NCBI RefSeq assembly: GCF_014773545.1
Contig: NZ_SDDV01000007.1
Span: forward strand, 55,603-119,602
Direction of reading: 5' to 3'
Origin: Hydrogenophaga sp.
Lineage (GTDB): Bacteria > Pseudomonadota > Gammaproteobacteria > Burkholderiales > Burkholderiaceae_C
DNA: 64,000 nt
Numbering within the stretch: the first letter of the stretch is position 1; every line of letters starts with the position of its first letter. A program made the translations under genes and the position numbers. A model generated the notes under the pieces. It searched no databases. It was given only the letters and a program-made list of their open reading frames with translations, and was not told the DNA's origin. This document shows, piece by piece, positions 25,965 to 34,853 of the stretch.

Positions 25965-27056
25965 TCAGTCTGGCGCGCCCAGCGCCAGCGCGCGTTGCCG
26001 GCTGGCTTGGAGCTCCATCGGGTCGTCGGCTTGCCGCGTCGGCCAGCCCTGCAGGTGGCGCTCGCACAGGTCGGTCAGCGCGCGCAGCCAGTCCGGGCTG
26101 TCGTTGAGGCAGTCGATGTAGTGGAATTGCTCGCCGCCGGCTTGTAGGAAAGTGGCACGTGCTTCCAGTTTGATTTCTTCCAGCGTTTCCAGGCAATCGC
26201 AGATGAAGCCGGGGCAGACCAGATCGACTTTTTTAACGCCGCGCTGCGCCAGCGCAACCAACGTCGGTTCGGTATAGGGTTGCAGCCACTCGGCGCGGCC
26301 AAAGCGGGACTGAAACGTGACTTGATAGCGATCGGGCGGCAGGCCGAGTTTTTCCGCCAGCAGCCGCGCCGTTTTCAGGCATTCGCAGTGGTAGGGGTCG
26401 CCCAGCTCCAGCGTGCGCCGGGGCACGCCGTGAAAGCTCATCAGCAGCAACTCGCCCGGGCCGTGCTGCAGCCAGTGCGCGCGCACCTTTTTTGCCAGCG
26501 CGGCGATGTAGCCCGGGTCGTCGTGGTAGCGGTTGATGAAGCGCAGCTCAGGCAGGTGCCTGATTTGCAGGCCCCAGCGCGCCACAGCGTCGAACACGCT
26601 GGCGCTGGTGCTGCCGCTGTATTGCGGGTAGGCCGGCACGATCAGCACGCGCGTGACGCCCTGTGCCTTGAGTTCATCGAGCACGCTGGCAATCGACGGC
26701 TGGCCGTAGCGCATGGCGTAGCGCACCTGCACTTGATGGCCGCGCTCGCCCAAATAGCCGTGCAGCAGTGTGGCCTGCGTCTGGCTCCAGACTTTCAGTG
26801 GCGAGCCCTGCGGGCCCCAGATGCGGGCGTATTTGGCGGCCGACTTGGCGGGCCGAAAGGGCAAGATGATGCCGTGCAGGATCGGCCACCAGAGCAGGCG
26901 CGGGATTTCGACCACGCGCGGGTCGCTCAAAAATTCGGCCAGGTAGCGCCGCAGCGCCGCGGCGCTGGGCGCCTCGGGTGTGCCCAGGTTGCACAGCAGA
27001 ACGGCGCAGCGCGGCGCGCGGCCGTGCACGAAAGGGGGTTCGGGTTGGGTGGCCAT
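25965..27056 (-). CDS. hemH: Ferrochelatase
   Basis: 363 residues from ATG 27056 ([20 protein letters not shown]). Family features include [12 protein letters not shown], the metal-site histidine in [19 protein letters not shown], and [16 protein letters not shown] with its conserved glutamate. It inserts ferrous iron into protoporphyrin IX at the membrane face, the last step of haem synthesis; the cbb3 oxidase and cytochromes in this window are haem consumers. It diverges from the GST gene over 73 bases containing three TTGCACC units. Confidence 0.96.
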   Translation of the reverse strand: MATQPEPPFVHGRAPRCAVLLCNLGTPEAPSAAALRRYLAEFLSDPRVVEIPRLLWWPILHGIILPFRPAKSAAKYARIWGPQGSPLKVWSQTQATLLHGYLGERGHQVQVRYAMRYGQPSIASVLDELKAQGVTRVLIVPAYPQYSGSTSASVFDAVARWGLQIRHLPELRFINRYHDDPGYIAALAKKVRAHWLQHGPGELLLMSFHGVPRRTLELGDPYHCECLKTARLLAEKLGLPPDRYQVTFQSRFGRAEWLQPYTEPTLVALAQRGVKKVDLVCPGFICDCLETLEEIKLEARATFLQAGGEQFHYIDCLNDSPDWLRALTDLCERHLQGWPTRQADDPMELQASRQRALALGAPD

Positions 27057-27129
27057 GCGGTATTCTCGCCCAGACTCAAACTCCCGCTGGCACCCAGCGC
27101 TTGCACCCGTTTGCACCTGTTTGCACCCC

Positions 27130-27804
27130 ATGAGCCTGACCATCTACGGCATAGCCGCTTCGCGCGCGGTGCGTCCCTTGTGGGCCGCCACCGAACTCGG
27201 ATTGAATTTCCGCCACGTCAACCAGACTTACCAGGGCGGGGCCACGCGCAGCCCCGAGTTTCTGGCCCTGAACCCGAACGGCCAGATTCCGGTGCTGGTC
27301 GACGAGCGGCCGGCGCAGCAAGGCGGCGTGGTGCTGCTGTGGGAGAGCATGGCGTGTGCGCTCTACCTGGCGCGCCACCACGGCCAGCCCGACGGCTGCA
27401 GCATCACGCCGGCCACGGTGGGTGAGGACGCGCAGGCGTTGCGCTGGAGCTTCTGGGCCGTCACGCAAGCCGAGGCCGACGCCCTTTGCGTGCTGATGCA
27501 CCGCATGGTGCTGGCGCCCGAGCAGCGCAGGCCCGAGTGGGCGCAGGCCGCCGAGCGCCGCCTGGCGCAGCCGTTGCGCGTGCTCGAACAGCAGTTGCAG
27601 CGCCAGCACGAGGCCGGTCAGCCCTACCTGGCAGCCGCACGCTTTACCGTGGCCGACTTGTGCGTCGCCAGCGTGCTCAACTGGGCGCGGCCGGCGCGAG
27701 AACTGATGGCGGCACACCCGCTCACGCTGGATTGGATTTTGCGCTGCATCGAGCGCCCGGCGCACCTGGCGGTCAAGGCCTTGGGGCGTTCGGCGCCGGC
27801 GTGA
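27130..27804 (+). CDS. Glutathione S-transferase family protein
   Basis: 224 residues from ATG 27130. An N-terminal thioredoxin-like domain starts [18 protein letters not shown] and has the glutathione-binding [11 protein letters not shown] and [14 protein letters not shown] segments. An all-helical C-terminal domain ends with [16 protein letters not shown]. The active-site residue after the first strand appears to be serine (ASRA). Substrate unknown; likely detoxification or redox. The last 32 bases overlap the 3' end of hpnE, which converges on it. Confidence 0.9.
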   Translation: MSLTIYGIAASRAVRPLWAATELGLNFRHVNQTYQGGATRSPEFLALNPNGQIPVLVDERPAQQGGVVLLWESMACALYLARHHGQPDGCSITPATVGEDAQALRWSFWAVTQAEADALCVLMHRMVLAPEQRRPEWAQAAERRLAQPLRVLEQQLQRQHEAGQPYLAAARFTVADLCVASVLNWARPARELMAAHPLTLDWILRCIERPAHLAVKALGRSAPA

Positions 27805-29194
27805 AAGGCGCGGCCGCCGCCGCGTCTTGGCAGGCCAGCGCGGCCGCCGCCAGCCCGCTGCGCACCGCGCCTTCGAGCGTGGCCGGGTAGGGGCCGGCCA
27901 CGTAGTCACCGGCTGCCCACAGACCGGGGGCAATCGACGGCCCGGGCCGCTGCAAGCCGGGGGTGCAGGCAAAGCAGGCGCGTTTTTCCAGCACGGTCTG
28001 AATCGGCAGCAGGCGCGCCAAGCCCAATTGCCGCGCGCCCTGGCGCAGCACACGCGCTTGCAACTCGTCGCGCTCGCCCGCGCTGGCACTGACGACGAAG
28101 GCCAGCACGCCTTGAGCGGCGTGCTCGTGCGGGGCCAGTTGGCCGCGGTCGAACACGAACTGCGCCGGGGCCGTGTGGGCATCGGGATCGGCGCGCAAGG
28201 CCAGCATGGGCTGCGCCAGCCGCGCCTGCGGCGCCCAGGCGTAGACCGTGCCGATGGCGGTGTGCTGCAGCGCAGCGCAGGCATCGGCCCAGGTGCGCAA
28301 GGCCTGCGCCCAGGGCGCGTCGGCGTCGGCCTGCGCGGCGGCCTGTTGCAGCGCCACGGCGGCCGGGCGGGCGGCGCTGGCCCAGATCACGCGCTCGAAG
28401 TCTTGCTGCCAGCCAGCGCCGTGCAGCCGCCAGCCGCCGGCGTGCGCTTGCAGGCCGAGCACGCGCGTGCCCAGGCGCAGCCGCACCTGACTGCCATGGT
28501 GAGTCTGCAGCCAGTGCGCCGCCGCGGCGGGAAACAACTGGCTCAGGTCGGTGCGCGGCAGCAGCAGGCTGGAGGCGGCCCAGCCGCCAAAGCCCGGGCC
28601 CAGCAGGGTGTCGCGCAGCACACGCAAAAACACCTGGGCGCTGGCGTGGGCGGCGCCCAGGTTGAGTGCCGACACGCACAGCGGCTCGATCAGCTCGTCT
28701 TGCACCCGACGCGGCAGTTGGGCGCACAGCGCCGCCACGCTCAGCGAGGCCGGGCAGTCAAAGCCGGCGCGCTGCCAGCCGGCGCCGGCGCGCAGCAGCG
28801 CCAGCCGCTCGCGCCAGGTCCAGCCGCGCGCGCTGGCGATGGCGGCCAGCGCGCCCGCTGCCGCACCCCAGCGCGCCGCCCAGGCCGGGGTTTGCAGCCC
28901 GCTGCCGTCCGGGTAGGGCAGCGCCAGCGGCAGCCCGAGCAGCGCAGCAGCCGGCGCCACGCCCACGCGCTGCAGCAGCGCCAGCGTTTCGGTGTAGGCG
29001 CCAAGCAAAATGTGTTGTCCGTTGTCCAGCGTCAGCGTCAGGCCGTCGGGGCGCTGCGCGCTCAGCGCCCGCGCGCGCCCGCCCAGGTGGCGGCTGGACT
29101 CAAACAGCGTCAGCTCGGCGCCGCTGCGCGCGGCCGCCACGGCAGCCGCCAGGCCGGCCCAGCCGGCGCCGACGATCGCCAGTTTGCCGCTCAC
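27773..29194 (-). CDS. hpnE: Hydroxysqualene dehydroxylase HpnE
   Basis: 473 residues from GTG 29194, whose GTGA overlaps the hpnD stop. The FAD-binding start LAIVGAGWAGLAAAVAAARS is followed by LGGRARAL, and the C-terminus holds GLWAAGDYVAGPYPATLEGA with VRSGLAAA, as in carotenoid-desaturase-like flavoproteins. With HpnC and HpnD it makes squalene from farnesyl diphosphate; HpnE removes the hydroxyl from hydroxysqualene. It is very GC-rich, with an alanine-rich translation. No downstream hopanoid cyclase is in the window. Confidence 0.92.
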   Translation of the reverse strand: MSGKLAIVGAGWAGLAAAVAAARSGAELTLFESSRHLGGRARALSAQRPDGLTLTLDNGQHILLGAYTETLALLQRVGVAPAAALLGLPLALPYPDGSGLQTPAWAARWGAAAGALAAIASARGWTWRERLALLRAGAGWQRAGFDCPASLSVAALCAQLPRRVQDELIEPLCVSALNLGAAHASAQVFLRVLRDTLLGPGFGGWAASSLLLPRTDLSQLFPAAAAHWLQTHHGSQVRLRLGTRVLGLQAHAGGWRLHGAGWQQDFERVIWASAARPAAVALQQAAAQADADAPWAQALRTWADACAALQHTAIGTVYAWAPQARLAQPMLALRADPDAHTAPAQFVFDRGQLAPHEHAAQGVLAFVVSASAGERDELQARVLRQGARQLGLARLLPIQTVLEKRACFACTPGLQRPGPSIAPGLWAAGDYVAGPYPATLEGAVRSGLAAAALACQDAAAAAPFTPAPNAPRP

Positions 29195-30057
29195 AAGCGG
29201 CCCAGGGCCTGCACCTTCCAGGCCAGCCAGAACTTGCGCAGCGGCGTCAGGCCGACGCGCCGACTCAGCACCAGCAGCGGATCGCAGGCAATTTCCTGCA
29301 GCAAGGTGCGGTAGATGCTGGCCATCATCAGGCCCGGTTTCTGGGCCCGGCGGTCGGCCGGCGGCAGCAAGCTCAGGGCTTGCTGGTACGTGTCGAGCGC
29401 GCGCTGACATTGAAACTGCATCAGCGCGCCAAAGCGGCGCTGAAAATCGGCCGCGTCCGCGCCGCTGGCGCTGCCGCGCGCAAGCAGTTCGTGCGTGCGC
29501 ACGTCAAAACCTTGCAATTCGCTCAGCGGCAGGTAAATGCGTCCGCGCGTGGCGTCCTCGCCGACGTCGCGAATGATGTTGGTGAGCTGAAAGGCCAGCC
29601 CGAGCCGGTGCGCGTAGGCCGTGGTCTGTGCCTGCGTCTGGCCGAAAATGCGCGCCGCCACCTCGCCCACCACGCCGGCCACCAACTGGCAGTAGCGCTG
29701 CAGTTGGGCAAAGTCCAGGTAGCGGTTTTGCTCCAGGTCCATCTGGCAGCCGTCTATCACGGCCAGCAGGTGGCGGGCCTCGATGCCGTAGGTGCCGCAG
29801 TGCGGCAGCAGCGCGCGCAGCGCCGGGTGCTGCGGCGCGCCGGCAAAGGCCTGCGCTACCTCGCGCCGCCACCAGGCCAGCCGGGTCTGCGCCAGCGCCG
29901 GGTCGCCGACTTCGTCGACCACGTCGTCGACCTCGCGGCAAAAGGCATAAAAGGCCGTGATCGCCGCGCGCCGATCGGCGGGCAGAAAGAGAAAGGCGTA
30001 GTAAAAGCTGCTGCCCGAGGCGGCGGCTTTTTGCTGGGCGTAGTCTTGCGCTGTCAT
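29191..30057 (-). CDS. hpnD: Presqualene diphosphate synthase HpnD
   Basis: 288 residues from ATG 30057. The trans-isoprenyl synthase aspartate motifs are AFCREVDDVVDEVGD (about residue 45) and LTNIIRDVGEDATRGRIYLP (about residue 170). It condenses two farnesyl diphosphates to presqualene diphosphate. It is translationally coupled to hpnE (four-base overlap). Its partner hpnC is about 3.5 kb away, beyond a regulator, a kinase and a pseudogene. HpnD is told from HpnC by the coupling to hpnE and by sequence. Confidence 0.92.
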   Translation of the reverse strand: MTAQDYAQQKAAASGSSFYYAFLFLPADRRAAITAFYAFCREVDDVVDEVGDPALAQTRLAWWRREVAQAFAGAPQHPALRALLPHCGTYGIEARHLLAVIDGCQMDLEQNRYLDFAQLQRYCQLVAGVVGEVAARIFGQTQAQTTAYAHRLGLAFQLTNIIRDVGEDATRGRIYLPLSELQGFDVRTHELLARGSASGADAADFQRRFGALMQFQCQRALDTYQQALSLLPPADRRAQKPGLMMASIYRTLLQEIACDPLLVLSRRVGLTPLRKFWLAWKVQALGRL

Positions 30058-30120
30058 GGGGTCGGGTGGCCCAAGTGTAAACAGGCGCGCGCCGGCGCTG
30101 GTGCCGGCGCGCTCAGCCTC

Positions 30121-30834
30121 TCAGTCGGGCCGGGTCTTTTTGTCCGGCGCGTTCAAGCGGCAGTGCCAGCGGTCCGCCCGCGTGAGCGTGCCTTGCTGCT
30201 CGAGCAGGCGCAGGCCGCGCGAGACCGATTCACGGCTGCTGCCCAGCAGGGCGGCCAGCGCTTGCTGGCTGGGCAGCCGGATCATCGGGTGGCCTTGCTC
30301 GAGCGCCATCAGTTGCAGGCTGAGCAAGAGTTGTTCGGTCACGGTCTTGCTGTGCATCACATGGGCCCAGTCGGCCAGATGCCCGTGCGCGGCGGCCATG
30401 TTTTCGTGCACAAGACGGAGCAAGGCCGGGTCGAGCCGGCCCAACCGGTACAGGTCGGCGACCCGGATTTCGCACAGCCGCCCACTCGAGAGCGCCCGCA
30501 CGCCAAGCGGGTTGCGCTGCCCCAGCAGGCCGTAGGTTCCCAGCAAATGGCCCTGGCTGAACAGGGCCACCGGCCGTTCGCTGCCGTCGCTGCCGCGTCG
30601 CGTGGCCTGCAGCGTGCCCAGCTTGACGCTGCCGAGCAGCGCCGCCACCTCGCCTTGCTGCTGCAAGATGTCGTGCTTTTGAAACGAGCGTTCACGAATC
30701 GCCGCCGCCAGCGGCTCGGGGCAGGCCGCGTTGACGCTGGATATCGGGCAGCGCGTGCGCGCGGCGCAAAACTGGCAGCGCTCCAATGGGCTGCTGGCTC
30801 GCGGGGCTAAGGCGGGGGGCTGCGCAGGCGCCAT
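30121..30834 (-). CDS. fnr: FNR-type [4Fe-4S] transcription regulator (Crp/Fnr family)
   Basis: 237 residues from ATG 30834. Cysteines C20, C23 and C29 (CQFCAARTRC) plus C121 (GRLCEIRV) correspond to the four cluster ligands of E. coli FNR. A cyclic-nucleotide-like beta-roll fills the middle. The C-terminal helix-turn-helix reads LAALLGSSRESVSRGLRLLE; the recognition helix keeps the Glu, Ser and Arg of FNR, so TTGAT-N4-ATCAA-like sites are expected. It should be an oxygen sensor active under low oxygen, and sites of this type are found near usp/ccoI and ccoN. Its stop lies in TGAGAGGCTGAGC. Confidence 0.93.
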   Translation of the reverse strand: MAPAQPPALAPRASSPLERCQFCAARTRCPISSVNAACPEPLAAAIRERSFQKHDILQQQGEVAALLGSVKLGTLQATRRGSDGSERPVALFSQGHLLGTYGLLGQRNPLGVRALSSGRLCEIRVADLYRLGRLDPALLRLVHENMAAAHGHLADWAHVMHSKTVTEQLLLSLQLMALEQGHPMIRLPSQQALAALLGSSRESVSRGLRLLEQQGTLTRADRWHCRLNAPDKKTRPD

Positions 30835-31128
30835 CGGTGAGCATGAAGTCGGGATGCGACAGTAGCCTTTGGCAAGGCCGGTGAGCGCGCTCTTGGCGCG
30901 GCATTTTGTAAGTTATGTGACCCCGGCATTTTCATGAGCCCGAATTAAGCCGCTGCAGGTCGGGCGTGGCGGTCGGCTGCCGAGCGAAAAATGTCGTATG
31001 CGTCACATTGAACGCAAATATCGCTCGCGTTCGGCGCTAGATCTGTCGATCAGTGAAACCACAGACTGAAAAATGTCATGCTTTGATCCGATTCGACAAC
31101 ATTGAACTTGACGGGATGGACACTGCAC
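30835..31128. other. Divergent intergenic region between fnr and the kinase gene
   Basis: About 294 bases that should hold both promoters. A direct repeat GAAAAATGTC is seen near 30986 and 31070. No FNR-type palindrome or terminator was recognised. Confidence 0.4.
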
Positions 31129-32727
31129 ATGGCGCATGAATTCGATACATCGGCTTTGCCGAGTGGGTTGGCCGCGCTCAAGGCGATTGCCGAGCACAGC
31201 GGCAATATGGTGGTGCTGACCGATCGCCAGCGCCGCATCGTCTGGGTCAATCAGGCCTACACGCGCGGCACCGGCTGGACGCTGGCCGACTGCGCAGGCA
31301 AGCGTGCGGCTGAGTTTTTGCACGGGCCGCTGACCGACAAGCTGGAAGCCGCGCGGTTGAGCGGCCGCTTGATGCGGGGCGAGTCGATCAGTAATTTCGA
31401 GCTGACCAACTACAAAAAATCGGGTGAACCGTTCACCGTATCGATCAACATCGATCCGGTGCGCGAGCGCACGGGCGAAGTTCAGTGCTACATCTCGATT
31501 CAGTCAGACGTCAGCCAGCGGCGTCAGTCGGAGCTGGAACTGGCGCAACTGCGCCAGCGGCTCGAGCAGGCCCAGCGTCTGGCTGGAATCGGGCGCATCG
31601 AGCCCCAAATGCGCAGCGACCAGACGCGCTGGTCGAGCCAGGTCTTTCGTCTGCTGGGGCAGGTGCCGGACGAGGAGCCGCGCAGTTTTTCAGACTTCAT
31701 GCGCCACGTGCATCCCGACGATCTGCCCGCGCTGGAGCGCAGCGTGCAGGCTGCGCTTGAGACGGGTGACGAAGTCGACGTCGAGTTTCGCGTGCTGGAC
31801 GCAGCGAAACAGTGTCGCTGGGTGCGCTGCCGCGGCGTGCCGCACGCCGAAGCCGCCCGCTACACGCTGCCCCGCTCCTGGATGATTCAGGACATCAGCA
31901 GCTACCGGCAGCGCATGCAAGACGAGAGCCAGCGCAGTGAGGAGCTGGAGCGGACGGTGCAGGCGCGCACGCACCAGTTGCAAGAGTCGAACCGGGCGCT
32001 GGAGGCGTTTTCCTATTCGCTGGCGCACGATTTGCGTTCGCCCTTGCGCCACATGACCAGCTTTGCCGAACTGCTCAAGGAAGGCCTGGGCCCGGCGGCC
32101 GGGCCCGACTGCCAGTTGTATTGCGACAAGATCGTGCAGGCGGCGGCCAGGATGCACAGCCTGGTCGATGGCATGCTCTCGTTTGCCCGGCTCGGCAACG
32201 CCGGCATGCATGTGAGGACGGTGGACGTGAACGCCGTCGTGCGTGAGGTGGTGCAGGAGTTGAAGCGCGACTTTGGCTGGCGTCCGGTTGTCTGGCGCAT
32301 CGCGCCTGATCTGCCGCTGGTCAGCGCCGACCCGGTGCTGTTGCGCGAGGTCTGGGTCAACCTGCTCAACAACGCGCTCAAGTATTCGGCGCAGCGCGAG
32401 CGCAGCGAGGTCGAGGTGGGCTGGCGGGCCAGTGCGGGCGGCTGTGAGTTTTGGGTGCGCGACAACGGCGTGGGCTTCAACCCGGACCATGCCGGCAAGC
32501 TGTTTGGCATGTTCCAGCGGCTGCACCGGGAGCTGCACTTCGAAGGAACGGGCATCGGTCTGGCGCTGGTGCGCCGCATCGTCGAGGGCCACGGCGGGCG
32601 CGTCTGGGCCAGCTCACAAACCGGCCAGGGGGCCTGCTTTTATGTTTTTCTGCCGCAGCGGGATGCATATGCGCCTGTCTTGTCCTTGGCTGGCGAAGCC
32701 GAAGGGCGCGCGACGAGCGCGGACTGA
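31129..32727 (+). CDS. PAS-domain sensor histidine kinase
   Basis: 532 residues from ATG 31129. A PAS domain (about 15-130, NMVVLTDRQRRIVWVNQAYT) is followed by a second PAS/PAC-like region (about 150-260) and a short coiled coil. The HisKA box is SYSLAHDLRSPLRHMTSF with the phospho-acceptor histidine. The HATPase domain has NLLNNALKYSA (N box), DNGVGFN (G1) and FEGTGIGLALVRRIV (G2). No membrane segment or receiver domain is seen, so it is a soluble kinase, similar to phytochrome-like and oxygen/redox kinases. The response regulator is not adjacent. A chemoreceptor pseudogene follows 21 bases later. Confidence 0.9.
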   Translation: MAHEFDTSALPSGLAALKAIAEHSGNMVVLTDRQRRIVWVNQAYTRGTGWTLADCAGKRAAEFLHGPLTDKLEAARLSGRLMRGESISNFELTNYKKSGEPFTVSINIDPVRERTGEVQCYISIQSDVSQRRQSELELAQLRQRLEQAQRLAGIGRIEPQMRSDQTRWSSQVFRLLGQVPDEEPRSFSDFMRHVHPDDLPALERSVQAALETGDEVDVEFRVLDAAKQCRWVRCRGVPHAEAARYTLPRSWMIQDISSYRQRMQDESQRSEELERTVQARTHQLQESNRALEAFSYSLAHDLRSPLRHMTSFAELLKEGLGPAAGPDCQLYCDKIVQAAARMHSLVDGMLSFARLGNAGMHVRTVDVNAVVREVVQELKRDFGWRPVVWRIAPDLPLVSADPVLLREVWVNLLNNALKYSAQRERSEVEVGWRASAGGCEFWVRDNGVGFNPDHAGKLFGMFQRLHRELHFEGTGIGLALVRRIVEGHGGRVWASSQTGQGACFYVFLPQRDAYAPVLSLAGEAEGRATSAD

Positions 32728-32748
32728 GGCAAACTGGACCGAGAACCG

Positions 32749-33529
32749 ATGAGAAACAAGCAAGCTGGCACCGAGCGTGAGCGCGAATTCGGTGCCGACC
32801 AGACCCTGATGTCGGCCACCGACCTCGAGAGTCGAATCACCTACGCCAATGCCGCGTTCGTCTCGATTAGCGGCTATTCGATCCAAGAGCTGCTCGGCCA
32901 ACCACATAAGCTGGTGCGCCACCCCGACATGCCGGCGGCTGCTTTTGCCGACATGTGGGCCACACTCAAGGCCGGCTTGAGCTGGACCGGATTGGTTAAA
33001 AACCGCTGCAAGAACGGTGACTTCTACTGGGTGCGCGCCAACGTGTCGCCGATGGTCAGAGACGGCCGTTTGGTGGGCTGCATTTCGGTGCGCACCAAGC
33101 CGCAAAATTTTGGCGCTCAACGCTGCGGTGGAAGCCGCGCGCGCCGGCGAGCAGGGCCGTGGCTTTGCGGTGGTGGCCAGCGAAGTGCGCAACCTGGCGC
33201 TGCGCAGCGCGAACGCGGCCAATGAAATCAAGACCTTGATTGGCGAGAGTGTGGACAGCGTGCAAGCCGGTGCAGACTTGGTGGGGCAAAGCCGCTCGGC
33301 CATGGACCAGATCGTGCGACAGATTCGGCACGTAGATGACATGCTCGACGCCATCAGCGCTTCGGCGCAGGAGCAGGCACACGGGGTTTGCGAGGTCAAC
33401 CTAGCCGTTGGTGAGCTCGACCGCGTGACGCAACAAAATGCGGCATTGGTCGAGCAGACGTCGGCGGCGGCCAACTCCTTGCGAGCACAAGCTGAGCTGC
33501 TCAACCGGGCGGTGCGGGTGTTTGTGTAG
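32749..33529 (+). pseudogene. Aer-like PAS methyl-accepting chemotaxis protein, internally deleted and frameshifted
   Basis: From ATG 32749 the frame encodes a PAS domain like that of the aerotaxis receptor Aer ([52 protein letters not shown]). At about 33105 it jumps into the middle of the MCP signalling tip, [20 protein letters not shown], in another frame that continues to TAG 33527-33529. The membrane segment, HAMP and first half of the signalling domain are absent. A deletion joined PAS to the tip and left a one-base frame error, so a functional receptor is not expected. Confidence 0.85.
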
Positions 33530-33560
33530 TCCGCCAGAGACAATTGGAATCTGACCCCGG

Positions 33561-34439
33561 TTATCCCCGCAGCGCGCGCCAGAGCAGGCGCGGCAGATCG
33601 CGGCGGCCCAGGGTCGGGCGGCTTTGCCAACTGCGGTGCTCCAGGGCGGCGAGGCGTTCGATGATGCGCAGCCCCCCCTGCACCACCAGGCGCAGCTCCC
33701 AGCCGGCGCGGCCAGGGACGCGGCGCGCCAGCGGCGCGCCTTGGAGCAGCAGGTCGCGGGCATGGGCGCACAGCTCAGCCACCAGCGTTTGCTGCGCCAG
33801 GGCGTCGCAAGGCCGCGAGACGCTGTTGTCAGCGAGAAAATCTTCCATCCGCAGGCCGTGGCCTTGCAGCGCGTCGCTGGGCAGGTAGCAGCGCCCGCGC
33901 GGCAGGTCCAGACTGAGGTCTTGCCAGAAATTGATGAGTTGCAAGGCGCTGCAGATCTGGTCGCTTTGCTGCAGCGACAGCGCGTCTTGCACGCCGTACA
34001 GGTGCAGCAGCAGCCGGCCGACCGGGTTGGCTGAGAGGCGGCAGTAGTCGAGCAGCTCGGCCATGCTGGCGTAACGCTGGCCGCTGGCGCTGCGGCGCAC
34101 GTCTTGCTCGAACGCACTCAGCAGGTCATGCAGCAAAGCGGTCGGCAAAGCGTACTCCCGGATCGCCCGATCCAGAGAACTATTGCTTCCTTCGTTGAGC
34201 ATCTGGCGGCAGGCAGCGAGACGGGTCAGGCGTTCGGACGCGCTGGCCTGGCCTTCGTCGGCGATGTCGTCCGCCGTGCGGGCAAAGCGGTAAATGGCCA
34301 GCACCGCCGGACGCAGCCGCCGCGGGCACAAGAAAGAGGCGACGGGGAAGTTTTCGTAATGGCTCACGCCGGCCGTGAAGGCCGCCAGCGGCGGCGTGGA
34401 TGGCTGGTGGAGCGGGGCATCGGTGCTTGAATCGGACAT
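33561..34439 (-). CDS. hpnC: Hydroxysqualene synthase HpnC
   Basis: 292 residues from ATG 34439. The N-terminal HYENFPVASFLCPRRLRPAV is typical of HpnC. Aspartate-rich motifs are RTADDIADEGQ and LINFWQDLSLDLPRGRCYLP. HpnC converts presqualene diphosphate to hydroxysqualene. The gene is on the same strand as hpnD-hpnE but separated from them by fnr, a histidine kinase and the chemoreceptor remnant; in many relatives the three are contiguous. Confidence 0.92.
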   Translation of the reverse strand: MSDSSTDAPLHQPSTPPLAAFTAGVSHYENFPVASFLCPRRLRPAVLAIYRFARTADDIADEGQASASERLTRLAACRQMLNEGSNSSLDRAIREYALPTALLHDLLSAFEQDVRRSASGQRYASMAELLDYCRLSANPVGRLLLHLYGVQDALSLQQSDQICSALQLINFWQDLSLDLPRGRCYLPSDALQGHGLRMEDFLADNSVSRPCDALAQQTLVAELCAHARDLLLQGAPLARRVPGRAGWELRLVVQGGLRIIERLAALEHRSWQSRPTLGRRDLPRLLWRALRG

Positions 34440-34696
34440 GAGGGCGCGCTGCCCAGCGGGCGGCGGTGTTGGGTGGGAGTTCGGCGTCTTGACCCGATTG
34501 TCCTTGCCTGGCCTTGCTGGCGGGACTGATTGCCGCGCTGCCCTGGCTGGTTTTGCACAGCGCCTGCTTGTGCAGTTCCTATCCGACCGTATCCGGCCAG
34601 GGTTGGCAGTGCAGCAGATACAATGAAAGGTTGAAAAAAAGTGCAAAACGAATGGCCTGTCCGGTTCTGGGCGGGGTGTTTGGGTGCTGTGTAGGC

Positions 34697-34783
34697 GCGC
34701 GGGTGGCGAAATCGGTAGACGCACCAGGTTTAGGTCCTGACGGTGGCAACACTGTGGGGGTTCGAGTCCCCCCCCGCGCACCA
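34697..34783 (+). tRNA. tRNA-Leu(UAG)
   Basis: Acceptor GCGCGGG pairs with CCCGCGC, followed by A73 and encoded CCA. D arm GCG-AAATCGGTAGA-CGC. The anticodon loop TTTAGGT gives UAG. A long variable arm (class II) precedes the T arm GGGGG-TTCGAGT-CCCCC. It lies 70 bases upstream of tig. Confidence 0.95.
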
Positions 34784-34853
34784 ACTTGCTGAAGAACCCT
34801 TATTGCAGGTCTGCCAGAGCGGCTGGCGGGCTTGCTTTTTTTTGGAGAAAACC

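Noticed and set aside
27095..27129. Tandem TTTGCACC units between hemH and the GST gene as an operator
   Set aside because: Only three imperfect units close to the GST start; no known regulator site matches and it may be a simple repeat.
34514..34792. Frame with a signal-peptide-like start before tRNA-Leu(UAG)
   Set aside because: It runs into the tRNA gene, lacks a family match and has a weak start. It could be a small secreted protein remnant, but evidence is thin.
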